This document shows, one piece after another, positions 53,046-60,925 of a DNA stretch of 64,000 nucleotides. The position numbers and the translations under genes are program-made. The notes under the pieces are model-generated. The model had not been told where the DNA came from. It saw only the letters and a program-made list of their open reading frames with translations, and did no database searches. The stretch is from assembly GCF_018531495.1 (NCBI RefSeq), contig NZ_JAHDTI010000001.1, forward strand, positions 496,001 to 560,000, given 5' to 3'. Numbering within the stretch: the first letter of the stretch is position 1; every line of letters starts with the position of its first letter. This DNA comes from Nonomuraea sediminis. GTDB lineage: Bacteria > Actinomycetota > Actinomycetes > Streptosporangiales > Streptosporangiaceae.

Positions 53046-53295
53046 GCGACCCGCGACCCGCGCGCCGCAACCTTGCGACGCGGCCCGCGACCCCGCGCCG
53101 CGACCCGCGACCAGCGCGCCGCAACCTTCGCGACGCGACCCGCGCGCTGCGACCTGCAGCCCGCGCCCCGCACGCCGCAACCGGTGACCCGCGACCAGCG
53201 CGCCGCCACCCTCATGACCCAGCCCGCGACGCACGCTGCAGCCTGCGGGCCGCGCCCGCACGCCACAACCCGTGACCCGCGACCAGCGCTGCGGG
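53046..53295. repeat. Degenerate C-rich repeats in a 519-bp gene-free region
   Basis: Between 52886 and 53404 there is no gene I can support. The plus strand is strongly C-rich and carries at least four copies of a unit close to CGACCCGCGACCAGCGCGCC followed by GCAACC, starting near 53046, 53101, 53185 and 53273 (spacings 55, 84 and 88), with many shorter CGACCCGCG fragments between. Every reading frame gives low-complexity Arg/Ala/Pro sequence. Unequal spacing argues against CRISPR. The last about 100 bp before the next gene are instead G-rich. Confidence 0.65.
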
Positions 53296-53404
53296 GCTCG
53301 TGGCATGGGTCGTGTGTCGCTGCTGCCGAGGTCCCTCTTGTGGGGGAAGGGGTTCACCCAGGGGAGGGAGCCGGTTGGGGGTGGAGGGCCGGGAGAGTCG
53401 GGGC

Positions 53405-54313
53405 ATGGGTGTGATTCTGGTGGCGTATGCGGTGATCCATGTGTACTGGGCGGTGGCGGGTGGGCCGCACTTCGCGATCTTCGGGGAGTCGTTCGTGCCG
53501 GGCGTGTGGACGCCGGTGGTGCTGTCGGGGCTGGCGCTGGGCGCCTGGCTTCTGGTGGCGCGGCGTCCCGGCAGGGCCGCAGTCGCGTTGGGGTGGGGCG
53601 CCGGGGTGGGGATGCTGCTGTACTCGTTCATGTTCGCGCTCGACCTGGCCGGGATGCTGTTCGGCGAGCCGACGGACTGGCCGGGGTTCCTGATCAGGAG
53701 CCTGGGAGTCACCGGCGGGCTGCTGCTGGTCCTGCGCACCGCGGCCACGCGGCGCACGCTGGTCGGCGCCTGCCCGGACTGCGGGCGCGTGCACGGCCGC
53801 TCGCCGGAGCGGCGTACGGATGCCGTGCCACGGTGGGCCTTCGCCGCCGCCTATCTGGCGCTCGCGGGGAGCCTGGCGCGGATGGGGGCCGAGCTGGTCA
53901 TGGGGTTGCCGTGGTCTCCCAGCGACCCTTCGTCGCTGCCCTTCCTGATCGCGTACGGCCTGGCCGGGGTCGTCCTGCCACCGGCGCTGGTGCACCGGTG
54001 GGGCAGGATCTGGCCGAGCTGGGTGGTGCCGCTGGCGGGGCGGGACGTGCCGCGGTGGCTGGTGGCCGGCCCGGCGATGCTCGTCGGGTTCGGGCTGAGC
54101 GGATACTTCGGGCTGGCCGGGATGACGCACGTCGTCATGGGCGACCTCGACCCGGCGCGGCCGCTGTGGTGGACGCTGGCCGTCGTGCCCGGGTACACCG
54201 TGTGGGGGCTCGGGCTGGTCGTGGCGGCCGTGCCGTACCTGTCGATCACTCGCAGGCCCTGCCGTCTTCAACGAGGCCTCAACGAATCCTCAACCGTGTC
54301 GCTCGCAGGATGA
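53405..54313 (+). CDS. Integral membrane protein of unknown function
   Basis: A 302-aa protein with about eight hydrophobic helices. A cytoplasmic or extracellular loop near residues 120-135 contains CPDCGRVHGR, whose Cys pair and His could bind a metal. The start at ATG 53405 is chosen because the upstream 35 codons are low-complexity and out of keeping with a membrane protein. It ends at 54313, and the stop codon is part of a hairpin that presents the ribosome-binding site of the next gene. The family is not recognised. Confidence 0.75.
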   Translation: MGVILVAYAVIHVYWAVAGGPHFAIFGESFVPGVWTPVVLSGLALGAWLLVARRPGRAAVALGWGAGVGMLLYSFMFALDLAGMLFGEPTDWPGFLIRSLGVTGGLLLVLRTAATRRTLVGACPDCGRVHGRSPERRTDAVPRWAFAAAYLALAGSLARMGAELVMGLPWSPSDPSSLPFLIAYGLAGVVLPPALVHRWGRIWPSWVVPLAGRDVPRWLVAGPAMLVGFGLSGYFGLAGMTHVVMGDLDPARPLWWTLAVVPGYTVWGLGLVVAAVPYLSITRRPCRLQRGLNESSTVSLAG

Positions 54314-54332
54314 ACACATAAGGAGGTGTTCA
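54311..54332 (+). promoter_or_regulatory. Hairpin presenting the HATPase ribosome-binding site in its loop
   Basis: TGAACAC and GTGTTCA are exact inverted copies around the eight-base loop ATAAGGAG. The loop holds the ribosome-binding site, and the first arm starts with the stop codon of the membrane protein gene. Confidence 0.5.
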
Positions 54333-54334
54333 TC

Positions 54335-54694
54335 ATGAAGCAGGCGTGCACCGACTCGCTGACGGAGTACCTGACGCACTGGTCGGCGCGGACCGGGATC
54401 GCGGTGGAGACGTGGGCGCTCGCCTCCCTGCCTCGCGGGGACGCGCGCGCCGTGCTGGAGACCGTACGGCTGGCCCTGGAGCACGTGGCACGGGCGGGCG
54501 CGACCACCGTGTCGGTCGCCGTCACCCATGGCGGCCGCGGGCTGCGGCTGACGATCAGCGACAACGGCCCCGGCACCGCCGCGACCGAGGGCGTCGCGGC
54601 GATGCGGGCGGCCTTCGCCAGGATCGGCGGAACGCTCACCGTGCACGCCTACCCCGGAGAAGGCACGACCGTCAACGGCGTGCGCGGGGTCTAG
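54335..54694 (+). CDS. Stand-alone HATPase-like domain protein with altered N-box
   Basis: A 119-aa cytoplasmic protein that matches only the ATP-binding half of a histidine kinase. The N-box region reads LETVRLALEHVARAGATTV, with Leu-46 where NarL-type kinases have the Mg-binding Asn. The G1 box ISDNGPGT and the final GGTLTVHAYPGEGTTV are intact. No His phosphorylation domain or membrane segment exists. It may be an anti-sigma or kinase-like binding protein, or a relic of a sensor kinase. The ATG at 54335 has AAGGAGGT upstream. Its stop overlaps the converging SDR gene by four bases. Confidence 0.75.
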   Translation: MKQACTDSLTEYLTHWSARTGIAVETWALASLPRGDARAVLETVRLALEHVARAGATTVSVAVTHGGRGLRLTISDNGPGTAATEGVAAMRAAFARIGGTLTVHAYPGEGTTVNGVRGV

Positions 54695-55512
54695 CCCGCG
54701 GCCTTGCGGCTCAGGGACTCCCAGGCCCGGTATTCGGCGGTCCTGGCCTGGTCCATCTGCTGGACCAGGTCGTAGGAGCGGGAGCCGACGATGAGGCGGC
54801 TCGGCGGCTCGGGCAGGTCCACGAGCTCCATGATCACGGGCGCGGCGGTGGCGGGGTCGGCGTCCTCGGCCTCCGACCAGGTTTTGGCCAGCTCCTCCCG
54901 CAGGGAGGCGTAGGCCGGGTTCTCCTGGGTCACCGTGGTGCCCTGGGTGAACAGGCCGGTCTGGTACCCGCCGGGCTGCACGACGGTGACCTTGATGCCG
55001 AAGGGCGCCACCTCCATCGCCAGGGCGTGGCTGAGCGAGTCGAGGGCCGCCTTGCCCGCGCCGTAGAGGCCGACCGAGGCGTACCCTCCCCCGGTGCCCA
55101 TCGACGTGACCTGCAGGATGTGCCCGTGGCCCTGCTCGCGCAGGTGCGGCACGACGGCCTGCGCCACCCAGATCGCGCCGAACAGGTTGACGTCCAGGTG
55201 AGCCCTGATCTGCTCCTCGGTGGCCTCCTCGACCATGCCGAACAGCAGCCCGCCCGCGTTGTTGACCGCGACGTCGACCCGGCCGAACGCCGCGAAGGCC
55301 CGCTCCACCCCGGCGAACACCGCCGCCCTGTCGGCCACGTCCATCGGGAAGACGACGAGGCGCTCGGGGTGCTGTGCCACGAGGTCGGCGAGCGGGTCGA
55401 CGTCGCGGGCGACTCCCACGACCCGCTCCCCCGCGGCCAGCGCCGCCTCTGCGAAGGCGCGACCCAGGCCCCGGGAGGCGCCCGTGATGAACCAGACGCG
55501 TGCTTCGGTCAT
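54691..55512 (-). CDS. Short-chain dehydrogenase/reductase
   Basis: A 273-aa classical SDR. It has the cofactor motif TGASRGLGRAF, NNAG in VAVNNAGGLLFG, the catalytic Ser in LQVTSMGTGGG and YxxxK in YGAGKAAL (Tyr and Lys at the expected spacing). It is an NAD(P)-dependent oxidoreductase whose substrate is not determined. It is divergently transcribed from a TetR regulator, and the intergenic region contains two copies of a palindrome, so the TetR very probably controls it. GGAG lies close upstream of the ATG. Confidence 0.93.
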   Translation of the reverse strand: MTEARVWFITGASRGLGRAFAEAALAAGERVVGVARDVDPLADLVAQHPERLVVFPMDVADRAAVFAGVERAFAAFGRVDVAVNNAGGLLFGMVEEATEEQIRAHLDVNLFGAIWVAQAVVPHLREQGHGHILQVTSMGTGGGYASVGLYGAGKAALDSLSHALAMEVAPFGIKVTVVQPGGYQTGLFTQGTTVTQENPAYASLREELAKTWSEAEDADPATAAPVIMELVDLPEPPSRLIVGSRSYDLVQQMDQARTAEYRAWESLSRKAAG

Positions 55513-55534
55513 GTCACTCCTTCGATCGAATCGA

Positions 55535-55610
55535 GACGAGACGGTCCGTCTCGTCCTGCGGTACGTTGCCTGAAATTTCGGGAACTGTCAAGACGGACCG
55601 TCTCGTCTCG
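55535..55610. promoter_or_regulatory. Twin TetR operators between SDR and tetR genes
   Basis: The first copy (55535-55555) is GACGAGACGG-T-CCGTCTCGTC, exact ten-base arms around one base. The second (55591-55603) is AGACGG-A-CCGTCT, and the bases after it continue the same sequence (TCGTCTCG). The second copy sits just before a TAGGGT box at 55615-55620 and the TetR start, so it would block that promoter; the first covers the SDR promoter. Confidence 0.75.
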
Positions 55611-55627
55611 TTGCTAGGGTGGCCCGC

Positions 55628-56218
55628 ATGAGTGAGAAGCCGAACCCGGCCCGCCGCAGCGAGCGCTCCCGTCAGGCGATCCTGGCGGCCGCCCGCGAGC
55701 TGGTCTCCGAGAGCGGGTACGCCAAGGTCAGCATCGAGGCCATCGCGGCCAGGGCGGGCGTGGGCAAGCAGACGATCTACCGGTGGTGGCCGTCGAAGGG
55801 CGCGGTGGTGTTCGACGCGATCCTCGACCTCAGCAGGGCGGAGGGCGGCGAGATCGCGCTACCCGACACCGGTGACATCGCGGCGGATCTCAGGACGGTC
55901 ATGCGAGCCACGGTCGCGGAGTTCGCCGACCCTGCCTTCGAGGCGCCGATCAGGGCGCTCACCGTGGAGATCGCCAACGACCCCGACCTCGCGGCGGCCT
56001 ACCGGGACCGCCTGGCCCGTCCCGTCGAGGAGGCCAAGAAGGCCCGCCTCCGCTCCGCCCAGGCGGCCGGTCAGATCGCCCAGGACGCCGACCTGGACCT
56101 CGCCGTCGAGTTCCTCTACGCCCCGCTCTTCCAGCGCTGGCTCCACCGCTCGGGCCCCCTCACCCCCGAGTACGCCGACGCCCTGGTGACCCTCACCCTC
56201 AAAGCCCTCGCCCCCTAG
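55628..56218 (+). CDS. TetR family transcriptional regulator
   Basis: A repressor of about 196 aa. The N-terminal helix-turn-helix is ARAGVGKQTIYRWWPSKGAV and the C-terminal domain resembles the TetR_C_16/AcrR-type ligand-binding domain (LTVEIANDPDLAAAYRDRL). The ATG at 55628 is chosen; a GTG at 55619 is also in frame. A TAGGGT box ends eight bases before the ATG and there is no ribosome-binding site, so the gene may be leaderless. It is divergent from the SDR gene and twin palindromes lie between, so it should repress both. Confidence 0.92.
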   Translation: MSEKPNPARRSERSRQAILAAARELVSESGYAKVSIEAIAARAGVGKQTIYRWWPSKGAVVFDAILDLSRAEGGEIALPDTGDIAADLRTVMRATVAEFADPAFEAPIRALTVEIANDPDLAAAYRDRLARPVEEAKKARLRSAQAAGQIAQDADLDLAVEFLYAPLFQRWLHRSGPLTPEYADALVTLTLKALAP

Positions 56219-56237
56219 GGCCCTTCCGGTAGGCGCC

Positions 56238-56375
56238 GGGCGGGACGCCGTCGTCGACGGCGTGTGGGAGACTGCCGCGGGACCCGCGCGCTTCGCAGAA
56301 CGCCTGACAGTGGAGGACGGACTCATCACCGACATCCAGGCCTGCTTCGACGCCCGTCCCTTCGCCCGCGGATGA
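56238..56375 (+). pseudogene. Remnant of an NTF2/SnoaL-like protein gene
   Basis: A reading frame without a start codon gives GRDAVVDGVWETAAG, then RFAERLTVEDGLITDIQACF and DARPFARG before a stop. This resembles the C-terminal strands of SnoaL/NTF2-like proteins. Its stop overlaps the ATG of the phosphotransferase as ATGA, the mark of an intact operon partner that has lost its 5' part. The rest was probably deleted, leaving this stub about 20 bp after the TetR stop. Confidence 0.55.
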
Positions 56376-57112
56376 CCGGCGAGCAGCCCCTGCACGGCGG
56401 GAACGTCAGCGCCGGCGTCGTCCGCGTCGGCGACACCGTCCGCCGCCCCGCGGGCCCGTGGACGCCCGCCGTGCACGCCCTGCTGACCCACCTCCACGAC
56501 GTCGGCTTCCGCGGCGCGCCGCGCCCGCTCGGGATCGACGAGCAGGGGCGCGAGGTGCTGACCTTCGCCCCCGGCGAGGTGGTCTGGCCGGACCGGTTCG
56601 CGCTGATGGAGCGGGGATTGGGCCGGGTGGCCCGACTGATCCGCGACTTCCACGACGCCGTGGCGGGGTTCGTCCCGCCGCCGGACGCGCGCTGGCGGGT
56701 GCTCATCCCCGCCGACGGCGCCGAGATCATCGCCCACCACGACCTGGCTCCGTGGAACCTGGTGGCGGGCGAGGAGTGGGTGTTCATCGACTGGGACACC
56801 GCCGCTCCGGGCACCCGGTTGTGGGACGTGGCCTACGCCCTGCACGGGTTCGTGCCGCTGTCGGCCAGTCCAGCCTGGCAGCGGGAGGACGCACCCGCCC
56901 GGGTCCGCGAGTTCGCCGACGCCTACGGGCTCGACGAGCGCCAGCGGCGGGAGCTGGTGCCGCTGCTGGCCCGCCGTACCCGCTCGATGCACGACTTCCT
57001 GAGGGATCAGACGACCGAGCCGTGGACCAGGCTCTGGGCGGAGGGGCACGGCGCGGTCTGGGCGGCCGACGCCGACTACATCGAGCGGATCCAGCACCGG
57101 CTGCTCACCTGA
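56372..57112 (+). CDS. Aminoglycoside phosphotransferase-like kinase
   Basis: A 246-aa protein of the phosphotransferase (APH) fold without an N-terminal extension. The catalytic Brenner motif is IAHHDLAPWNLVAG and the metal motif is VFIDWDTAAPG. The N-terminal nucleotide-binding lobe is short, starting GNVSAGVVRVGDTVRRPAG. It could phosphorylate a small alcohol or an aminoglycoside; the substrate is not evident and resistance should not be assumed. The ATG overlaps the stop of the NTF2-like remnant. It converges on the PfkB kinase gene, with eight overlapping bases. Confidence 0.87.
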   Translation: MTGEQPLHGGNVSAGVVRVGDTVRRPAGPWTPAVHALLTHLHDVGFRGAPRPLGIDEQGREVLTFAPGEVVWPDRFALMERGLGRVARLIRDFHDAVAGFVPPPDARWRVLIPADGAEIIAHHDLAPWNLVAGEEWVFIDWDTAAPGTRLWDVAYALHGFVPLSASPAWQREDAPARVREFADAYGLDERQRRELVPLLARRTRSMHDFLRDQTTEPWTRLWAEGHGAVWAADADYIERIQHRLLT

Positions 57113-58025
57113 GCCGGTCCGCCCACGGCGGGTTGGCGCCGGCGACCTCGCAGGTCAGCGCCGCCACGCGGACGGCGAAGGCGGCCGCGTCCGCCGCGGT
57201 GTCCAGGTCGAGGCGGTCCAGGCGGCCGCCGAGGTGGCCGAGCTCGTCCAGCCGGTGCAGGAGCCCGGCCGTGAACGCGTCCCCGGCGCCCACCGTGTCG
57301 ACCACCTTCACCTTCGGAGCGGGCACCGACGCCCGCGCCCTGTCCAGCGAGACCAGCGCGCCGGCGCCGCCCCTGGTCACCACGATCAGCCGGGCACCGG
57401 CCTCGTGCCAGATGTCGCAGGCCGCCTCCACCGCCACGCCGGGAAGCAGCACCTCCAGGTCCTCCTGGCTCAGCTTGAGCACGTCGGCCACGGCGCACCA
57501 CCGGGTGACCGGGTAGTCGGCGGGGTCGGCGAGGCTGGGCCGTACGTTGGGGTCGATCGAGATCGTGGCCCGCGCGGAGACCGTGGCGAGGAACTCCTCG
57601 ACGGCGGCCGCCCCGGGCGGGCGCACCAGCGCCAGCGAGCCGGTGTGCAGGCACGACGCGCCGTCCAGACGGCCCGGGTCAAGCTCGGCGGGGGTCCACT
57701 GCCAGTCGGCCGTGCCCTCGGCGTGGAAGGAGTAGGTGGCCTGGCCGTCCGCGTCGAGCGCGGCGATGGCCAGCGTGCTCGGCTCCGCCGCGGCCACGCA
57801 GGCCGACAGGTCCACCCCCGAGGCCGACAGGTGGTCCAGGAAGAGCCGGCCGAACACGTCGCCGGACACCCGGCCGAGGAAGCGGGTCGCGGTGCCCAGC
57901 CGGGCCAGCGCCACCGCCGTGTTCGCGGGGCTGCCCCCGGGCAGGACCCGCAGCGCGAGCTCCTCCTCGTGGGGCAGGCGGGTGGCGAAAGCGTCGGCCA
58001 CGCACTCGCCGAGGACAGCGATCAT
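57105..58025 (-). CDS. PfkB family sugar kinase (fructokinase-like)
   Basis: A 306-aa cytoplasmic carbohydrate kinase of the ribokinase fold. The N-terminal PfkB signature is [17 protein letters not shown], and the C-terminal signature with the catalytic Asp is [17 protein letters not shown]. Length and sequence fit fructokinase-type members, which phosphorylate fructose; other ketoses are possible. GGAGAG is close before the ATG. The gene is divergent from the binding-protein gene with twin LacI operators between them, so the kinase is probably co-induced with the importer. Confidence 0.92.
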   Translation of the reverse strand: MIAVLGECVADAFATRLPHEEELALRVLPGGSPANTAVALARLGTATRFLGRVSGDVFGRLFLDHLSASGVDLSACVAAAEPSTLAIAALDADGQATYSFHAEGTADWQWTPAELDPGRLDGASCLHTGSLALVRPPGAAAVEEFLATVSARATISIDPNVRPSLADPADYPVTRWCAVADVLKLSQEDLEVLLPGVAVEAACDIWHEAGARLIVVTRGGAGALVSLDRARASVPAPKVKVVDTVGAGDAFTAGLLHRLDELGHLGGRLDRLDLDTAADAAAFAVRVAALTCEVAGANPPWADRLR

Positions 58026-58108
58026 CAGCTCTCCAGAGTTGCCGATTCGTTACAGGCTGAGGGCATTGACGTTTCCCGCAATCGAGTTCATCATCGCAGC
58101 ACGGCGGA

Positions 58109-58138
58109 TGTCAACGTTGACATATGTCAACGATGACA
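58109..58138. promoter_or_regulatory. Twin LacI-type operators
   Basis: TGTCAACGTTGACA (58109-58122) is a perfect palindrome. A second copy, TGTCAACGATGACA (58125-58138), follows with one changed base. Both have the CG-centred form of LacI-family sites and lie between the divergent kinase and binding-protein starts. Centre-to-centre spacing is 16 bp. The LacI regulator at 61517-62530 is the likely ligand. Confidence 0.78.
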
Positions 58139-58167
58139 TCGAATCCCCCCAGATAGGAAGCACCATG

Positions 58168-59139
58168 ATGAAGAAGCTCTCGGCCGGCTTGCTGGCGACC
58201 GCGCTCCTGGTCACGGGCTGCGGAGGCGGCGGCAAGTCGGGCACCCCCAAGGTCGGGCTGATCACCAAGACGGAGACGAACCCCTTCTTCGTCAAGATGA
58301 AGGAGGGCGCGCAGAAGGCCGCCAAGGACAACGGCCTGGAGCTGATGACCGCCGCGGGCAAGTTCGACGGCGACAACGCCGCCCAGATCACCGCGATCGA
58401 GAACATGGTGGCCGCCGGGGTCAAGGGCATCCTCATCACCCCGAGCGACACCAAGGCCATCGTCCCGGCGATCAAGAAGGCCCGCGACGCCGGCGTCCTG
58501 GTGATCGCGCTGGACACGCCGACCGACCCGCAGGACGCCACCGACGCGCTGTTCGCCACCGACAACCTCAAGGCCGGCGAGCTGATCGGCCAGTACGCCA
58601 AGGCCGCGATGGCCGGCAAGCCCGCCAAGATCGCCACGCTGGACCTGGCGCCGGGCATCACCGTCGGCAAGCTGCGCCACGACGGCTTCCTCAAGGGGTA
58701 CGGCATCGCCGAGGGCGACCCGCAGATCGTCTGCTCCCAGGACACCCGCGGCGACCAGGCCAAGGGCCAGGAGGCCATGGAGAACTGCCTGCAGAAGGCG
58801 CCCGACGTCAACCTCGTCTACACCATCAACGAGCCCGCCGCGCTCGGCGCCTACACCGCGCTCAAGGCCAAGGGCAGGGACAAGGACACGATGATCGTCT
58901 CCGTGGACGGCGGCTGCACCGGCACCAAGGCCGTGCAGGGAGGCCAGATCGCGGCCACCTCGCAGCAGTACCCGCTGAAGATGGCCACCGACGGCGTCAA
59001 GGCCGTCGCCGACTTCGCCAAGACCGGCAAGAAGGCCTCCGGCTACACCGACACCGGTGTCACGCTGATCACCGACAAGGCCGTGTCCGGGGTCGAGGGC
59101 AAGGACACCGCCTTCGGCCTGGCCAACTGCTGGGGCTGA
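58168..59139 (+). CDS. Sugar ABC transporter substrate-binding lipoprotein
   Basis: A 323-aa receptor with a lipoprotein signal ([20 protein letters not shown]; lipobox LVTGC). The type I binding fold is shown by [40 protein letters not shown] and [17 protein letters not shown], as in FrcB/RbsB-like fructose and ribose receptors. The ATG at 58168 is preferred because AGGAAG is seven bases away; the ATG at 58165 is also possible. It ends two bases before the permease start, so the two are in one transcript. Confidence 0.92.
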   Translation: MKKLSAGLLATALLVTGCGGGGKSGTPKVGLITKTETNPFFVKMKEGAQKAAKDNGLELMTAAGKFDGDNAAQITAIENMVAAGVKGILITPSDTKAIVPAIKKARDAGVLVIALDTPTDPQDATDALFATDNLKAGELIGQYAKAAMAGKPAKIATLDLAPGITVGKLRHDGFLKGYGIAEGDPQIVCSQDTRGDQAKGQEAMENCLQKAPDVNLVYTINEPAALGAYTALKAKGRDKDTMIVSVDGGCTGTKAVQGGQIAATSQQYPLKMATDGVKAVADFAKTGKKASGYTDTGVTLITDKAVSGVEGKDTAFGLANCWG

Positions 59140-59140
59140 C

Positions 59141-60115
59141 ATGGCCGTCGCTGTAGAGGCTCGACTGCCGCGCAAGCTGCTGGCCACGCCCGTCGCGGGA
59201 CCGCTGGCCGCGCTCGTGCTGGCCTGCGCGTTCTTCGCGGTCAACACCGACCAGTTCCTGTCGGGCGGCAACTTCTCGCTGATCATCCAGCAGGTCATGG
59301 TGGTGGGCACGCTGGCCATCGGCCAGACGCTGATCATCCTGACCGCCGGGATCGACCTGTCCAACGGCGCGATCATGGCCTTCGGCGGGATCGTGATGAC
59401 CAAGCTGGCCGTGGGCGGCGGGCTGCCGCCGGTGCTGGCGATCGTCGCGGGGCTCGCCGTGTGCGCCGCGTTCGGGCTGGCCAACGGGCTACTGGTGACG
59501 CGGATCTCGCTGCCGCCGTTCATCGTCACGCTGGGCATGCTGAACGTGGTGTTCGCGCTGACGCACATCTACTCCCAGGACCAGACGGTCACGCAGCTGC
59601 CCGCCGTACTGACGTTCCTGGGGCAGACGTTCAGCGTCGGCGGGACGAACGTCACCTACGGGTCGCTGCTCACGATCCTGCTGTTCCTGCTGTTCGCCTA
59701 CCTGCTGGGACAGACCGCCTGGGGCAAGCACGTCTACGCGCTCGGCAACAGCCAGGAGGTCGCGCGGCTGACCGGGATCAGGACGCAGCGGCTGACGGTC
59801 GGCGTCTACACGCTGGCCGGGTTCGTGTACGGCATCGCGGCGCTGCTGCTGGTGTCGCGGACGGGCGTCGGCGACCCGCAGGCCGGGCAGACCGACAACC
59901 TGGACAGCATCACCGCGGTCGTGCTCGGCGGCACCTCGCTGTTCGGCGGTCGGGGACTGGTGCTCGGCACGCTGATCGGGGCGCTCATCGTCGGCGTCTT
60001 CCGCAACGGGCTGCAGCTGATGGGCGTACCGTCGATCTATCAGACCCTCATCACCGGGATCCTGGTGATCCTCGCCGTCACCATCGACCAGATCTCCCGC
60101 AGGAGGAGCCGATGA
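59141..60115 (+). CDS. Sugar ABC transporter permease (FrcC/RbsC-type)
   Basis: A 324-aa membrane protein with about eight helices. It has the BPD_transp_2 signatures LIILTAGIDLSNGAIMAFGG and DSITAVVLGGTSLFGGRGLV. It is encoded directly after the binding protein and overlaps the ATPase gene by four bases. With a half-size ATPase and a PfkB kinase nearby it is most like fructose (Frc) importers, an inference from context. Confidence 0.93.
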   Translation: MAVAVEARLPRKLLATPVAGPLAALVLACAFFAVNTDQFLSGGNFSLIIQQVMVVGTLAIGQTLIILTAGIDLSNGAIMAFGGIVMTKLAVGGGLPPVLAIVAGLAVCAAFGLANGLLVTRISLPPFIVTLGMLNVVFALTHIYSQDQTVTQLPAVLTFLGQTFSVGGTNVTYGSLLTILLFLLFAYLLGQTAWGKHVYALGNSQEVARLTGIRTQRLTVGVYTLAGFVYGIAALLLVSRTGVGDPQAGQTDNLDSITAVVLGGTSLFGGRGLVLGTLIGALIVGVFRNGLQLMGVPSIYQTLITGILVILAVTIDQISRRRSR

Positions 60116-60924
60116 CCACGCCGGTGCTCCAGGCCCGGGGCCTGGTCAAACGCTACGGCCACGTGACCGCGCTCGACGGCGCCGACTTCGACCTGATGCC
60201 GGGCGAGGTGCTCGCGGTCATCGGCGACAACGGCGCGGGCAAGTCCAGCCTGATCAAGGCGCTGACCGGCGCCATGCAGCCCGACTCCGGCGAGCTGCTG
60301 CTCGACGGCGAGCGGCTGCGCTTCCGCGACCCGCTCGAGGCGCGCAGGCACGGCATCGAGACCGTCTACCAGGACCTGGCGGTGGCGGCCTCGCTGGACA
60401 TCTCGACCAACATGTTCCTCGGCCGCGAGGTGCGCAGGCCCGGGTTCCTCGGCAGCGTGCTGCGCATGCTGGACAAGAGGCGCATGCGTGAGGAGTCGGC
60501 CGAGCACATGGCCGCGCTCAAGATCGGGCTGCCGTCGCTGGCGGTGCCGGTCGAGTCGCTGTCGGGCGGCCAGCGGCAGGGCGTCGCGGTCGCCCGGGCG
60601 GTGGCGTGGGCCTCGCGGGTGGTCGTCATGGACGAGCCGACGGCCGCGCTCGGGGTCAAGGAGTCGGGGCAGGTGCTCGACATGATCAGGCGGGTCCGCG
60701 ACCGGGGGCTGCCGGTGGTGCTGATCAGCCACAACATGCCGCACGTCTTCGAGATCGCGGACCGCATCCACGTCCAGCGCCTCGGCCGCCGGGTGGCCCA
60801 GCTCACGCCCGCCGACCACAGCATGGCCGAGGTCGTCGCCATCATGACCGGCGCCCTCACCGTCTCCGACGGCAAGGCGGTCGTCACCGACCGCAACGCG
60901 GCCGATGCCATCGGACTGACCTGA
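60112..60924 (+). CDS. Sugar ABC transporter ATP-binding protein, single-NBD (FrcA-like)
   Basis: A 270-aa ATPase with only one nucleotide-binding domain: Walker A GDNGAGKSS, signature LSGGQRQGVAVARA, Walker B VVVMDEPTAALG and the switch His in LISHNM. RbsA-type partners are normally double; the single-domain form is seen in fructose FrcA systems, where it dimerises. AGGAGGAG precedes the ATG, which overlaps the permease stop. A repeat-rich, gene-free 592-bp region follows. Confidence 0.92.
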   Translation: MTTPVLQARGLVKRYGHVTALDGADFDLMPGEVLAVIGDNGAGKSSLIKALTGAMQPDSGELLLDGERLRFRDPLEARRHGIETVYQDLAVAASLDISTNMFLGREVRRPGFLGSVLRMLDKRRMREESAEHMAALKIGLPSLAVPVESLSGGQRQGVAVARAVAWASRVVVMDEPTAALGVKESGQVLDMIRRVRDRGLPVVLISHNMPHVFEIADRIHVQRLGRRVAQLTPADHSMAEVVAIMTGALTVSDGKAVVTDRNAADAIGLT

Positions 60925-60925
60925 C

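Noticed and set aside
53046..53295. CRISPR array
   Set aside because: The repeated units are imperfect and unevenly spaced, the sequence between them is similar to the units, and no cas gene is present.
56372..57112. Antibiotic-resistance gene
   Set aside because: The APH fold is shared by many metabolic kinases and nothing in the sequence or neighbourhood points to an antibiotic substrate.
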